In this document: piece by piece, positions 8,444 to 16,532 of the stretch
How the letters are laid out: each line of letters begins with the position of its first letter
Numbering within the stretch: the stretch's first letter is position 1
Assembly (NCBI RefSeq): GCF_900113015.1
Contig: NZ_FONV01000011.1
Span: 186,001-250,000 of the forward strand
Length of the DNA: 64,000 bases
Direction of reading: 5' to 3'
Origin: Actinoplanes philippinensis
GTDB lineage: Bacteria > Actinomycetota > Actinomycetes > Mycobacteriales > Micromonosporaceae
Program-made: the position numbers and the translations under genes
Notes under the pieces: generated by a model
What the model was told of the DNA's origin: nothing
The model's input: only the letters and a program-made list of their open reading frames with translations
The model's database searches: none

Positions 8444-8463
8444 GATTCGCCCTGAGGCGAATC
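8444..8463. promoter_or_regulatory. Inverted repeat GATTCGCC-CTGA-GGCGAATC in the nei1/clpP intergenic region
   Basis: Eight-base perfect arms are separated by four bases, between the divergent nei1 and clpP starts. The half-sites TTCGC/GCGAA are those of the ClgR operator that controls clp genes in actinobacteria. Here the half-sites are six bases apart rather than the usual five, so ClgR binding is possible but not secure. Confidence 0.45.
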
Positions 8464-8500
8464 GCTGGGATCCACGGCCCGGCTGGGAGAAAGTGTTCCC

Positions 8501-9106
8501 ATGAGCATTGAGACGACCATGCGGGGCGGCGGCGCGTCCTTCGACGACCAGGTGTTCGACCGGCTGCTGCGGGAGCGGATCATCTTCCTCGGCAGCGAGG
8601 TGAACGACGAGGTGACCAACCGCATCTGTGCGCAGATGCTCCTGCTCGCCTCCGAGGACTCCGAGCGCGACATCGCTCTCTACATCAACTCTCCGGGCGG
8701 CTCGATCAGCGCCGGCATGGCGGTCTACGACACCATGCAGTACATCAAGAACGACGTGGCCACCATCGCGATGGGCATGGCCGCCTCGATGGGCCAGTTC
8801 CTGCTCTGCGCCGGCACCCCCGGCAAGCGTTATGCGCTGCCGCACGCCCGGGTGATGATGCACCAGCTCTCCGGCGGCATCGGCGGCACCGCGGCCGACA
8901 TCGCCATCCAGGCCGAGAGCATGCTGCACATCAAGCAGGTGATGAACGAGCGGATCGCCTTCCACAGCGGGCACACCCCGGAGGAGATCGAGCGCGACTC
9001 CGACCGGGACCGCTGGTTCACCGCCCAGCAGGCCAAGGAGTATGGCCTCGTCGACCACGTGATCGCCAAGGCCACCGATGTGAACGCGGTGTCCTCGCTG
9101 GTCTGA
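8501..9106 (+). CDS. clpP: ATP-dependent Clp protease proteolytic subunit (solitary)
   Basis: A 201-residue ClpP with the complete serine-protease triad: S96 in GMAASMG, H121 in MMHQLSGG and D170 in SDRDRW. The ALYINSPGGSISAGMAVYD oxyanion-loop segment is canonical. It is a single clpP with neither a second clpP nor clpX beside it, so it is probably a third paralogue distinct from the clpP1P2-clpX operon. The start is the ATG at 8501, after GGGAGAAAG. A strong terminator follows, making it monocistronic. It would form the chamber used with ClpX/ClpC ATPases. Confidence 0.92.
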   Translation: MSIETTMRGGGASFDDQVFDRLLRERIIFLGSEVNDEVTNRICAQMLLLASEDSERDIALYINSPGGSISAGMAVYDTMQYIKNDVATIAMGMAASMGQFLLCAGTPGKRYALPHARVMMHQLSGGIGGTAADIAIQAESMLHIKQVMNERIAFHSGHTPEEIERDSDRDRWFTAQQAKEYGLVDHVIAKATDVNAVSSLV

Positions 9107-9117
9107 CCCGTTCTCGA

Positions 9118-9149
9118 AAGGGCACGTCACCTTCGCGGGACGTGCCCTT
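9118..9149 (+). terminator. Terminator after clpP
   Basis: AAGGGCACGTC (9118-9128) pairs perfectly with GACGTGCCCTT (9139-9149) across a 10-base loop, 12 bases after the clpP stop. Confidence 0.8.
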
Positions 9150-9210
9150 CGTGTCGTTTCCGGGCGGTGGGGGTATGTAGGTCTGACAAACCTGCCAAGG
9201 AGGTTCAGAC

Positions 9211-9777
9211 GTGAGGCTCCCTACCTTCCCTCGCCAGACGACCGTCGACGACGCGGACACCGAGCGGACTCCGGTGATGCCGCGACGTGACGAACCCACC
9301 ACCGCCAACCTCACACCGGTCCGCCCGGACACCACCGTCACTCCCCCGCCGGCCCGTCCGCAGACGTTCCCGCCGCAGCCCTCGGTCTCCGAGACCCAGC
9401 GCGCCAAAGCCGTCTCCGACCCGGTCGCCGTTCCCGTCACCACGCCCGCTCCGCGGGCCCGGGCGAGCTTCGTCGCGACGCTCGGCCTGGTCCTTTCGGT
9501 CGCCGGTGCGCTTCTCGTGCTGTCCGGCCCCCTTCTGGGGTACGGCGTGGGCGTCTCCGCGGTGGCCCTGGTCCTCTCCCTCGCCGGTGTCTTCGCGACC
9601 CGCAAGCGCCACGTGGCGGGCAAGACCGGCGCCCTGATCGGTGTGGTGCTCTCGCTCGCCGCCGTGGTGATCGGCGTGCTGGCGCTGGCCGGCCAGCTGT
9701 GGTGGCTGGGCACCGACACCCCGACCGTCACCGAGTTCCGGACGTGGCTTGACACACAGTTTGAAACGCGGATTTGA
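9211..9777 (+). CDS. Proline/threonine-rich protein with C-terminal membrane domain
   Basis: 188 residues from a GTG at 9211 with an excellent AAGGAGG site. The first 85 residues are Pro/Thr-rich and acidic-basic mixed, probably disordered. They are followed by three or four hydrophobic helices (FVATLGLVLSVAGALLVL, YGVGVSAVALVLSLAG, TGALIGVVLSLAAVVIGVLAL). A short polar end has TDTPTVTEFRTWLDTQF. The layout resembles small DUF4190-like actinobacterial membrane proteins, but I do not recognise a specific family or function. Confidence 0.75.
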   Translation: MRLPTFPRQTTVDDADTERTPVMPRRDEPTTANLTPVRPDTTVTPPPARPQTFPPQPSVSETQRAKAVSDPVAVPVTTPAPRARASFVATLGLVLSVAGALLVLSGPLLGYGVGVSAVALVLSLAGVFATRKRHVAGKTGALIGVVLSLAAVVIGVLALAGQLWWLGTDTPTVTEFRTWLDTQFETRI

Positions 9778-9864
9778 CGGGTATCTGACATTCACCGCCG
9801 ATGATGTGGCGGCGGACATACCCCCTCGGAATCGGGACGGCGCAGGCCGGCCCGCCCCGAATAC

Positions 9865-9907
9865 CTCCGGCGGTTCGCCGGAGATCACCTCCGGCGGTGC
9901 GCCGGAG
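9865..9907. repeat. Two near-identical tandem hairpins (CTCCGGCG/CGCCGGAG)
   Basis: CTCCGGCG-GTT-CGCCGGAG (9865-9883) and CTCCGGCG-GTG-CGCCGGAG (9889-9907) are separated by five bases. Each has eight-base perfect arms and a three-base loop. They lie in the 284-bp gap before ddaH. No T-run follows, so they may be a repetitive extragenic palindrome or an RNA 3'-end stabiliser rather than a classical terminator. Confidence 0.6.
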
Positions 9908-10047
9908 CTTGTTGAGGCCCCGGCTCGGGCGGCGGTTCGCCGTCCCGCCGGGACCTTTGCAATGAATCGCCGCAGGCCCTGCTGATCACGCAACGATCCG
10001 CCGGTGCACGCATGGTTACGCCATGGGGTTCGGCGGTCACCCCCGCA

Positions 10048-10053
10048 TAACGT
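10048..10053 (+). promoter_or_regulatory. -10 box TAACGT for leaderless ddaH transcript
   Basis: TAACGT ends eight bases before the ddaH ATG, and no ribosome-binding site lies between them, so the mRNA probably begins at or next to the start codon. No clear -35 was seen. Confidence 0.4.
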
Positions 10054-10061
10054 TGCTGCTC

Positions 10062-10859
10062 ATGAGCCTGAAGCGCCGCTACCTGATGTGCCGGCCCACC
10101 CATTTCGCCGTCACGTACCGGATCAACCCGTGGATGGACCCCACGGCGCCGTACGACAACGCGCTGGCCGTGAGCCAGTGGGAGAACCTGCGGCAGGCGT
10201 TCCTCGGACTCGGCCACACCGTCGAGCTGATCGACCCGCTGCCCGGGCTGCCCGACATGGTCTTCGCCGCGAACGGCGGCACCGTCGTCGACGGGCGCGT
10301 GCTGGGGGTGCAGTTCCGCGACGCCGAGCGGGCCGACGAGGCCCCGGCGTACGCCTCCTGGTTCCGTGAGCGCGGCTTCGAGGTGCGCGAGCCCAAGCAC
10401 ACCAACGAGGGCGAGGGCGACATCCTGCTCGCCGGTGACGTGCTGCTGGCCGGCACCGGCTTCCGGACCGCACACGCGTCGCACGCCGAGACGCAGGAGT
10501 TCCTGCAGCGCCCGGTGATCACCCTGCAGCTCGTCGACCCGGCCTACTACCACCTCGACACCGCGCTCTGCGTGCTCGACGAGCGCACCATCGCGTACCT
10601 GCCGGAGGCCTTCTCGCCGGGTTCGCAATCCGTGCTCCGGCAGCTCTTCCCGAATGCGATCATCGCAACGCCGGAGGACGCCGCCGTGCTCGGGCTGAAC
10701 GCGGTCAGCGACGGCGAGACCGTCGTCCTGCCGGAGCAGGCCACCCACCTGGCCGGCGCCCTGTGCGCGGCCGGCTACAAGACCATCGGGGTCGACCTGT
10801 CCGAGCTGCGCAAAGCCGGCGGCGGCCCGAAGTGCTGCACGCTGGAGGTGCGCTCGTGA
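10062..10859 (+). CDS. ddaH: Dimethylargininase/amidinotransferase-fold hydrolase
   Basis: 265 residues of the guanidino-group-modifying (pentein) superfamily. The start MSLKRRYLMCRPTHFAVTYRINPWMD and the PDMVFAANGG segment are the family entry motifs. The catalytic Cys lies in the C-terminal GGGPKCCTLEV; NEGEGDILLAGD supplies substrate-binding acids. It hydrolyses (methyl)arginine to citrulline plus an amine, or an equivalent arginine-derived substrate. It overlaps rocD by four bases (GTGA), as in the M. tuberculosis Rv2323c-rocD region, so the pair is probably an arginine-to-glutamate catabolic operon. The upstream GTG/ATG candidates are weaker; the ATG at 10062 starts the conserved region. 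Confidence 0.85.
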   Translation: MSLKRRYLMCRPTHFAVTYRINPWMDPTAPYDNALAVSQWENLRQAFLGLGHTVELIDPLPGLPDMVFAANGGTVVDGRVLGVQFRDAERADEAPAYASWFRERGFEVREPKHTNEGEGDILLAGDVLLAGTGFRTAHASHAETQEFLQRPVITLQLVDPAYYHLDTALCVLDERTIAYLPEAFSPGSQSVLRQLFPNAIIATPEDAAVLGLNAVSDGETVVLPEQATHLAGALCAAGYKTIGVDLSELRKAGGGPKCCTLEVRS

Positions 10860-12070
10860 CGACCGTGGAATTCCGTACCCCTGAGGCCCTCGCGGACGCC
10901 GAGCGCTGGACCGCCCACAACTACCACCCGCTGCCGGTGGTCGTCGCCGAGGCCGAGGGCGCCTGGGTCACCGACGTCGACGGGGTGCGCTACCTCGACT
11001 TCCTGGCCGGATACTCGGCGCTCAACTTCGGGCACCGGCACCCCGGCCTGATCGCCGCCGCGCACGCCCAGCTCGACCGGGTCACCCTGACCAGCCGGGC
11101 GTTCGTGCACGACCAGTTCGGCGCCTTCTGCCGCGGGCTCGCCGAGCTGTGCGGCAAGGACATGGTGCTGCCGATGAACACCGGCGCCGAGGCCGTCGAG
11201 ACCGCGATCAAGGTGGCCCGCAAGTGGGGTTACCGGGTCAAGGGCGTGGCCGACGAGCGGGCCGAGATCATCGTGGCGGCCGACAACTTCCACGGGCGCA
11301 CCACCACCATCGTCAGCTTCTCCACCGATCCGGACGCCCGGGCCGACTTCGGGCCGTACACGCCGGGGTTCGTCGTGGTGCCGTACGGCGATCTGGCCGC
11401 CGTCCGCGACGCGATCACGCCGAACACGGTGGCCGTGCTCATGGAGCCGATCCAGGGCGAGGCCGGGGTGCTGGTGCCGCCGGCCGGGTTCCTCGCCGGG
11501 GTCCGGGAGCTGTGCACCGAACACAACGTGCTGATGATCGCCGACGAGATCCAGTCGGGGTTGGGGCGTACCGGGAAGACCTTCGCCATCGACCACGAGG
11601 GTGTCGTCCCCGACATGTACGTGCTGGGCAAGGCCCTCGGCGGCGGCATCGTGCCGGTCTCCGCGGTGGCCGCCGACCGGGCGGTGCTCGGTGTGCTGCG
11701 GCCCGGCGAGCACGGCTCCACCTTCGGCGGCAACCCGCTGGCCTGCGCGGTCGGGACCGAGGTGGTCCGGCTGCTGGAGACCGGTGAGTTCCAGGAGCGG
11801 TCGGCTCGGCTCGGCGCCCGGCTGCACGCGGGGCTGGAGGCGCTGATCGGCCAGGGTGTGATCGCGGTCCGCGGCCGCGGCCTCTGGGCCGGGGTGGACA
11901 TCGATCCGGCGCTGATGACCGGCCGGGAGGCCTGTGAGCGGCTCGCGCAGCGCGGGGTGCTGGCCAAGGACACACACGGCTCGACGATCCGGCTGGCGCC
12001 GCCGCTGGTCGTCACCGAGGAGGATCTGGACCACGCGCTGGCCCAGCTGGCGGCGGTCCTGCGCGGCTGA
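10856..12070 (+). CDS. rocD: Ornithine aminotransferase (ornithine-oxo-acid transaminase)
   Basis: A 404-residue class III PLP-dependent aminotransferase. MNTGAEAVETAIKVARKWGY binds the cofactor phosphate, EPIQGEAGV and IADEIQSGLGRTG supply the PLP-pyridine Asp, and VLGKALGGG carries the Schiff-base Lys. The length and the N-terminal HNYHPLPVVV motif match RocD. It transfers the delta-amino group of ornithine to 2-oxoglutarate, giving glutamate semialdehyde. The GTG start at 10856 overlaps the ddaH stop, so it is translated with ddaH and ends at a strong terminator. Confidence 0.93.
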   Translation: MTTVEFRTPEALADAERWTAHNYHPLPVVVAEAEGAWVTDVDGVRYLDFLAGYSALNFGHRHPGLIAAAHAQLDRVTLTSRAFVHDQFGAFCRGLAELCGKDMVLPMNTGAEAVETAIKVARKWGYRVKGVADERAEIIVAADNFHGRTTTIVSFSTDPDARADFGPYTPGFVVVPYGDLAAVRDAITPNTVAVLMEPIQGEAGVLVPPAGFLAGVRELCTEHNVLMIADEIQSGLGRTGKTFAIDHEGVVPDMYVLGKALGGGIVPVSAVAADRAVLGVLRPGEHGSTFGGNPLACAVGTEVVRLLETGEFQERSARLGARLHAGLEALIGQGVIAVRGRGLWAGVDIDPALMTGREACERLAQRGVLAKDTHGSTIRLAPPLVVTEEDLDHALAQLAAVLRG

Positions 12071-12081
12071 TCGGACACCTA

Positions 12082-12120
12082 ACACCGAGGGGCGCTGCCG
12101 GTGGCAGCGCCCCTCGGTGT
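12082..12120. terminator. Bidirectional terminator between rocD and the FHA gene
   Basis: An 18-bp perfect stem (12082-12099 with 12103-12120) with a GGT loop, between convergent genes. Its right arm ends at the last base of the FHA gene stop. Confidence 0.85.
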
Positions 12121-13268
12121 CAGCGGCCGACCGGCCGGAACGCCATCGTCGGGGCCTCGCCCATCACCGACTCGGGCTGGACGTTGCCGCCGCTGGCCCA
12201 GAGTTTCGACCGGCCGATGAGCACCGCGTGGTAGAGCTCGACGATGTCGTCGTCGGCCAGCACCCGGCTCTCGTCGCGCCGCAGCGTGATCCGCGCGTCG
12301 TCGTCCATCGAGCCGCCCGGCCGGATCCCCGACCCGTTCATGCTGATGTCGGTGACCGTCACCTGGCCGCCGCGCAGCGTGAACTGGACGTGCCCGCGGC
12401 TGATCCATTTCCGCGCGTCATCGGTGAGCCACTGGCCCAGCATCACGCCCGAGCCACCCTCCGGCGCCCGGCCGACCACCATCGCCCGGTCCTCGGAGAC
12501 CACGAACCGCTGCCGGATCACGCCGTCGATCCGGACCGAGAAGACCTCGGTCGCCGGACGCGGCCCGACATCCTTGAGGCGCTCACCGTGCCGCGGGCAG
12601 GTCGGCACACCGGCACGCAGGGCCGGCGGCGGCTGCGAGACCGGGCTCGTATAGGTCCTCATGTCCGCGAACGGGCTGTCCGAGTCACCACCGTCGCCGT
12701 AGCTGTTGCAGCTCAGTGACGGGCAGCGCCACACCCGGGCGAGCAGCCGCTCGCCCAGCGGCGACCGTGGCACCGGCGGCGTCGCCTCACCCCGGCCCAC
12801 CCGGGCCACCAGGGTCGGGCCGCCCTGCGCCGACACCAGCGCCAGCAGCCGGCCCGGCTCGGTCACCCACGGGCGGCTGGCCCGGAACCGGTCCTCGCGG
12901 TCACGGGTGAGCACCGGCAGGCCGAGCATCTCGGCCACCTCGAGCACCCGGTCCTCCACCTGCGGCACGACCTCGACCTTGCCGTCGTCGGCCCAGCGGC
13001 GGACCACCATGCGCTCGTTGGAGGTGAGGTCGGTGTCGGAGAGCAGGCCACGCGGCGTCACCACGTAGACCGGGACATTCTCCTCGGAGACGTAGCGGCC
13101 GAGCGCGTCGACCAGCAGCCCGAGCCGGACCAGGCTCGCCGGGCGACCCCCGTCGAGATCCGCATAACGGACGACTTCTCCCAGATCCACCACAGCCCGG
13201 GCAAGTGCCGGATCGGTGGTGAGCCGGGCCTCGATGGCGTCGAGGACCTTGCTGACCTCGAATCTCAC
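12120..13268 (-). CDS. FHA-domain protein with N-terminal PIN-like region and Cys cluster
   Basis: 382 residues from a GTG at 13268 preceded by GGGGAGG. The C-terminal FHA domain (about 255-350) shows VVGR, the ISRGHVQF loop and VTDISMNGSG, the phosphothreonine-binding residues. A central Cys cluster (WRCPSLSCNSYG ... CPRHGE) looks like a zinc-binding element. The N-terminal 150 residues contain alternating strands and helices (VPVYVVTPRG, LGLPVLTRDRED) reminiscent of a PIN-like fold, which is inference. FHA domains read Ser/Thr-kinase phosphorylation, but no kinase gene is adjacent. The gene is divergent from the lipoprotein gene. Confidence 0.75.
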   Translation of the reverse strand: MRFEVSKVLDAIEARLTTDPALARAVVDLGEVVRYADLDGGRPASLVRLGLLVDALGRYVSEENVPVYVVTPRGLLSDTDLTSNERMVVRRWADDGKVEVVPQVEDRVLEVAEMLGLPVLTRDREDRFRASRPWVTEPGRLLALVSAQGGPTLVARVGRGEATPPVPRSPLGERLLARVWRCPSLSCNSYGDGGDSDSPFADMRTYTSPVSQPPPALRAGVPTCPRHGERLKDVGPRPATEVFSVRIDGVIRQRFVVSEDRAMVVGRAPEGGSGVMLGQWLTDDARKWISRGHVQFTLRGGQVTVTDISMNGSGIRPGGSMDDDARITLRRDESRVLADDDIVELYHAVLIGRSKLWASGGNVQPESVMGEAPTMAFRPVGR

Positions 13269-13408
13269 GAGTCCTCCCCTTGTACGTACACGTCCGGACC
13301 CCTCCGAACCATCATGCCTCTCCCATGATCGCCCGGAAAATCGGGCCGCGATCTGTCGGACCCTCCCGCTATGGTGAACGCCGCTCAGACATCGACGGGG
13401 GGAGACAT

Positions 13409-14182
13409 ATGAAATTCCAACGGCTGGCCGCCGCAACGGTGACGCTCACCGCCGCCATCGGCATCGGTGGTTGCGCCACCGGATCCAGCGGGACGGCTCC
13501 GGCCGCGCCCGCACCGACCGTCTCGGCCACTCCGGTCACCGACCCGCTCGAGGATTTCGTCGCCGCGACGAAATCGCTCGAGAAGGAGTCGATGAAGGTC
13601 TCGATGACGATGACGTCTGTGCTGGAGGCCTCCGGGTCGTTCGACATTCCGGGCGGCAAGGCCGACATGACCATGCGTGTGACGGACGGCGGCGACAGCG
13701 AGGAGTTCTCGATCCGCCTCGTCGGCAAGACCCTTTACATGAAGCTCGAGCAGGGCTCGGGGGCGGACTGGATGTCCCTCGACGTGTCGGCGCTGCCGGC
13801 CGGCAACTCGCTCAACCCGAAGAACATGGTCAACACGCAGCTCTACACCGACGCAGCCGTCGATGTGACGCGTGCCGGCAACGTGTTCCAGGGCAAGCTC
13901 GATCTCGCCAAGGCGCCGGACAGCGCCGACGCTGGCCTGCGGGCGCTGGGCAAGAAGGGGATCAACGTCCCGTTCACCGCCGAGATCGACGACCAGGGGC
14001 GGCTCACCGAGCTCTCCCTCGACATGACCGTGCTGCATGCGAAGGCGGGCAAGATGACCGCGAAGTACTTCGACTTCGGCACCGAGGTCAAGGTGGCCGC
14101 GCCACCCGCGGGCGAGGTGGCCCCCATGCCGAAGGAGATGGTCAAGATCCTGGCCGCCGAGGGGCAGACCGCCAAGGCGTGA
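13409..14182 (+). CDS. Secreted lipoprotein, LppX/LprG-like
   Basis: 257 residues with a lipoprotein signal peptide (MKFQRLAAATVTLTAAIGIGGC, lipobox IGGC with Cys22) and a Ser/Ala/Pro linker. The domain that follows has amphipathic strands (VSMTMTSVLEASGSFDIP, DGGDSEEFSIRLVGKTLYMKL). This pattern resembles LppX/LprG-type lipid-binding lipoproteins of actinobacteria, but identity is uncertain. The ATG at 13409 follows GGGGGGAGA, a strong site. It would be tethered on the outer face of the cytoplasmic membrane. Confidence 0.75.
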   Translation: MKFQRLAAATVTLTAAIGIGGCATGSSGTAPAAPAPTVSATPVTDPLEDFVAATKSLEKESMKVSMTMTSVLEASGSFDIPGGKADMTMRVTDGGDSEEFSIRLVGKTLYMKLEQGSGADWMSLDVSALPAGNSLNPKNMVNTQLYTDAAVDVTRAGNVFQGKLDLAKAPDSADAGLRALGKKGINVPFTAEIDDQGRLTELSLDMTVLHAKAGKMTAKYFDFGTEVKVAAPPAGEVAPMPKEMVKILAAEGQTAKA

Positions 14183-14199
14183 CCGTCGGCGGTGGGCCT

Positions 14200-15240
14200 C
14201 TACCGCCCGCGAGGTGTCCACAGCGGACGAGGGGCGGGCCGGTTCTCGTCGATCCACGCGTCGATGCGGGCCCACCAGTCGTAAAGCCACTCGGTCCGCT
14301 CCTGCTCGCCGGTGGGCACCTCCTCCGGCGGCACGCTCCAGAAACGCATCACCAGGCGTTTGTCCATCGGCAGCTCGCGCCACACGTCGGCGACGCTGAC
14401 CATCCGGTCCAGGCCGGTGTGCGCCACGAAGATCACACCGGCGTCCGGGGCGGCGTCGATCGCGGCGAGCAGCCCGCCCGGTTTCGGCGGCAGCAGGTTG
14501 CGCAGCCCCTCCGCCCGGACCGCCATGTCGTGCAGGCCACGGGCCCGCAGCCGGGCGATCGCGCTGACCTTACGGCCCGGGGTGAAGTTGCCGCCCTCCG
14601 GGAAGATCACGAAGGCGTCGTTGTCGTCCAGGCCGGTGGCCAGCTCGCCGATCTGGTCCTCGAGCGTCGCCGTCCGGGTGCGCCCCGGCGAGATGAACCG
14701 GTTGGGCAGGCGGTTGAGCAGCACATCCACCGCCGGGTCCCACTGCAGGGCGGCTTTCAGCACGATCCGCGGCTCCCGGGCGAACCAGTTGACGAGCGCG
14801 TGGATCAGGGTGAACGAGTCGCCCGGCCCGGCGTGCCGGCTCACCACGATCTCCGGCCGCCCGGGCTGCGCGGTGTCCGGGTCGGTGCCGACCACGTCGA
14901 TCTCCAGGTGCAGCGACCAGCGCGCGAACCAGAAGAGGACGCTCAGGAAGCGGCCGGTCAGCACGTAGTGGGCGCGCTGGAACCACGGGCCGCGGATCCG
15001 CAGGCCGAAACCGGAGGCGACCCAGAGGACCGCCAGCGAGACCAGCTCGATCGCGTCCCACACCAGGTAGACGATCACCAGGAAGACCAGCCGGGGCACC
15101 CGCAGCCGCCCCGGCACCAGCGGCGAGACCGCGAGCGCCAAAATCAACCAAATCGGGAGCGTGGTGAGCAGGGTGAACGCCAGGAGCACGACGACGGGCG
15201 CGATCACCAGGCGCCGGACCCAGACCGGAGGGAGGCCCAT
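14200..15240 (-). CDS. PlsC-like 1-acylglycerol-3-phosphate acyltransferase family membrane protein
   Basis: 346 residues. Two or three N-terminal membrane helices (LVIAPVVVLLAFTLLTTLPIWLILAL, VFLVIVYLVWDAIELVSLAVLW) precede an acyltransferase domain. The catalytic HX4D is SRHAGPGDS and the substrate-binding motif is IFPEGGNF. The C-terminus is a basic, Trp-rich tail. The reaction would be acyl transfer to a glycerophospholipid or other lipid acceptor. The ATG at 15240 overlaps the patatin stop (ATGA), so acyltransferase and phospholipase are co-translated and may act together in lipid remodelling. Confidence 0.8.
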   Translation of the reverse strand: MGLPPVWVRRLVIAPVVVLLAFTLLTTLPIWLILALAVSPLVPGRLRVPRLVFLVIVYLVWDAIELVSLAVLWVASGFGLRIRGPWFQRAHYVLTGRFLSVLFWFARWSLHLEIDVVGTDPDTAQPGRPEIVVSRHAGPGDSFTLIHALVNWFAREPRIVLKAALQWDPAVDVLLNRLPNRFISPGRTRTATLEDQIGELATGLDDNDAFVIFPEGGNFTPGRKVSAIARLRARGLHDMAVRAEGLRNLLPPKPGGLLAAIDAAPDAGVIFVAHTGLDRMVSVADVWRELPMDKRLVMRFWSVPPEEVPTGEQERTEWLYDWWARIDAWIDENRPAPRPLWTPRGR

Positions 15241-16085
15241 CAGGACTCCGGCAGCGGATTGACGTTGGCGGCCAGATAGCGCCGCGACGCCGTGTAGGCG
15301 CGGCTGATCCGGCGGCCCACCGCGGCCATGTCCCGGTACGCCCAGGGCGAGTCGTCCCGGCCCTCCCCACCGCCGCTCGGGAGCACGTGCACACGAACGT
15401 CGTCCGGCAGGCCCGCCATCTCGCGCGCGAACCGGTGCCGGCGGGCGATCTCGAACGCCACCTGCGCCACCTCCCACGGCCGTCTGGGCACGCTGAGCTG
15501 CCGCTCCACCCGCCCGACCTGCAACACGAAGATCAGTTTCGCCCCGATCCGCACGGCCTCGCCGATCGGGATCGAGTTCACGATGCCACCGTCCACATAG
15601 TGCTCGCCACCGATCTCCATCGGCGGAAGCAGACCGGGCACGGCCGAGGAGGCGAGCACCGCGTCGACCAGCGGTCCACTGTCGAACCAGTGCTCGGCGG
15701 CCCGCTCGATGCTCGCCGCGCAGCAGTGGAACGGCACCTTCAGATCGGCGAACGTCGCCGACTCGCCCAGCTCACCCTCCAGCAGGCGGCGCAGCGGGCG
15801 CGGCGAGTGCAGATGGGTACGGGCCGCGAACCGGCGCATCTGCCGGCCGATCGAGTCGCCGTAGACGGCCGCCGCCTCCGGTGACGTCCAGAGCCGGACC
15901 AGACGCTCGGTGACCGGCTCGGACGGGTCGGACGCGACCAGGGCGCCGTTGACCGCGCCGATCGACGTGCCGACCACCACGTCGGGCCGGAACCCGGCGC
16001 GGAAGAGCGCCCGGAGCATGCCGACCTCGACCGCGCCGAGGACGCCGCCGCCGCCGAGCACGAACGCCACCGGACCGTCGACCAT
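15240..16085 (-). CDS. Patatin-like phospholipase
   Basis: 281 residues from the ATG at 16085. The catalytic dyad is Ser in GTSIG and Asp in YVDGGI, with the oxyanion-hole Gly-rich stretch FVLGGGGVLGAVEVG. There is no signal peptide, so the enzyme is cytoplasmic or membrane-associated. The family hydrolyses acyl esters of lipids. It precedes and overlaps the acyltransferase gene (four bases) and is divergent from merR. Confidence 0.85.
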   Translation of the reverse strand: MVDGPVAFVLGGGGVLGAVEVGMLRALFRAGFRPDVVVGTSIGAVNGALVASDPSEPVTERLVRLWTSPEAAAVYGDSIGRQMRRFAARTHLHSPRPLRRLLEGELGESATFADLKVPFHCCAASIERAAEHWFDSGPLVDAVLASSAVPGLLPPMEIGGEHYVDGGIVNSIPIGEAVRIGAKLIFVLQVGRVERQLSVPRRPWEVAQVAFEIARRHRFAREMAGLPDDVRVHVLPSGGGEGRDDSPWAYRDMAAVGRRISRAYTASRRYLAANVNPLPES

Positions 16086-16131
16086 GGGTCCATCCTCGCA
16101 CGATCTTGCACTCGTGCCGCAGGTCACGACC

Positions 16132-16162
16132 TTGCCTTGACACCGGTGTCAGGCCCTACCGT
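16132..16162 (+). promoter_or_regulatory. MerR-type promoter/operator of the merR-trx operon
   Basis: TTGCCT (16132-16137) and TACCGT (16157-16162) are separated by 19 bases. This over-long spacer is the hallmark of promoters twisted into activity by MerR regulators. Inside it lies a perfect 14-bp palindrome, TGACACCGGTGTCA (16138-16151). The merR ATG is seven bases after the -10, so the transcript is likely leaderless. Confidence 0.75.
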
Positions 16163-16169
16163 CGAGGCC

Positions 16170-16532
16170 ATGCTGATCGGAGAGCTGGCCGAGCGGGCCG
16201 GCACGAGCCCGCGCACGCTGCGCTACTACGAGGAGCACGGCCTGATCCACCCGAGCCGGGACGCCAACGGCTATCGGCAGTACGACGACGGCGAGCTCCG
16301 CGTCGTGCACGAGATCCGTGCGCTGCTCGCCGACGGCTTCGGCGTGGACGACATCAAGCCGTTCGTGGCCTGCCTGCGGGCCGGGAACAGCGCCGGCCAC
16401 GTCTGCCCGGACTCGGCCGCCGTGCTGCGCCGCCGGCTGGCCGAGGTGGACGGCTACCTCGATCAGCTGACCGCGGTCCGGCACCGCCTGCAGACCCAGT
16501 TGGAGGAGATCAAATGCCAGATGACGCCCTGA
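16170..16532 (+). CDS. MerR-family transcriptional regulator
   Basis: 120 residues. The winged-helix MLIGELAERAGTSPRTLRYYEEHGLI with Arg18-Tyr19-Tyr20 and the second wing GYRQYDDGELRVVHEI are standard, followed by a dimerisation coiled coil. Cys68 (FVACLRAG), His77, Cys79 (HVCPD) and Cys116 are candidate metal or thiol ligands, in a position used for sensing in several MerR proteins. It overlaps the thioredoxin gene by 19 bp and sits behind a 19-bp-spacer promoter. It therefore probably auto-activates with thioredoxin in response to a thiol-reactive or metal signal (inference). Confidence 0.88.
   Translation: MLIGELAERAGTSPRTLRYYEEHGLIHPSRDANGYRQYDDGELRVVHEIRALLADGFGVDDIKPFVACLRAGNSAGHVCPDSAAVLRRRLAEVDGYLDQLTAVRHRLQTQLEEIKCQMTP

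Noticed and set aside
8444..8463. Definite ClgR operator
   Set aside because: Half-sites match but the spacer is six bases rather than five, so it is only listed as ClgR-like.
9749..9985. 78-residue ORF between membrane protein and ddaH
   Set aside because: It overlaps the upstream gene and crosses two hairpins; the translation has no protein-like features.
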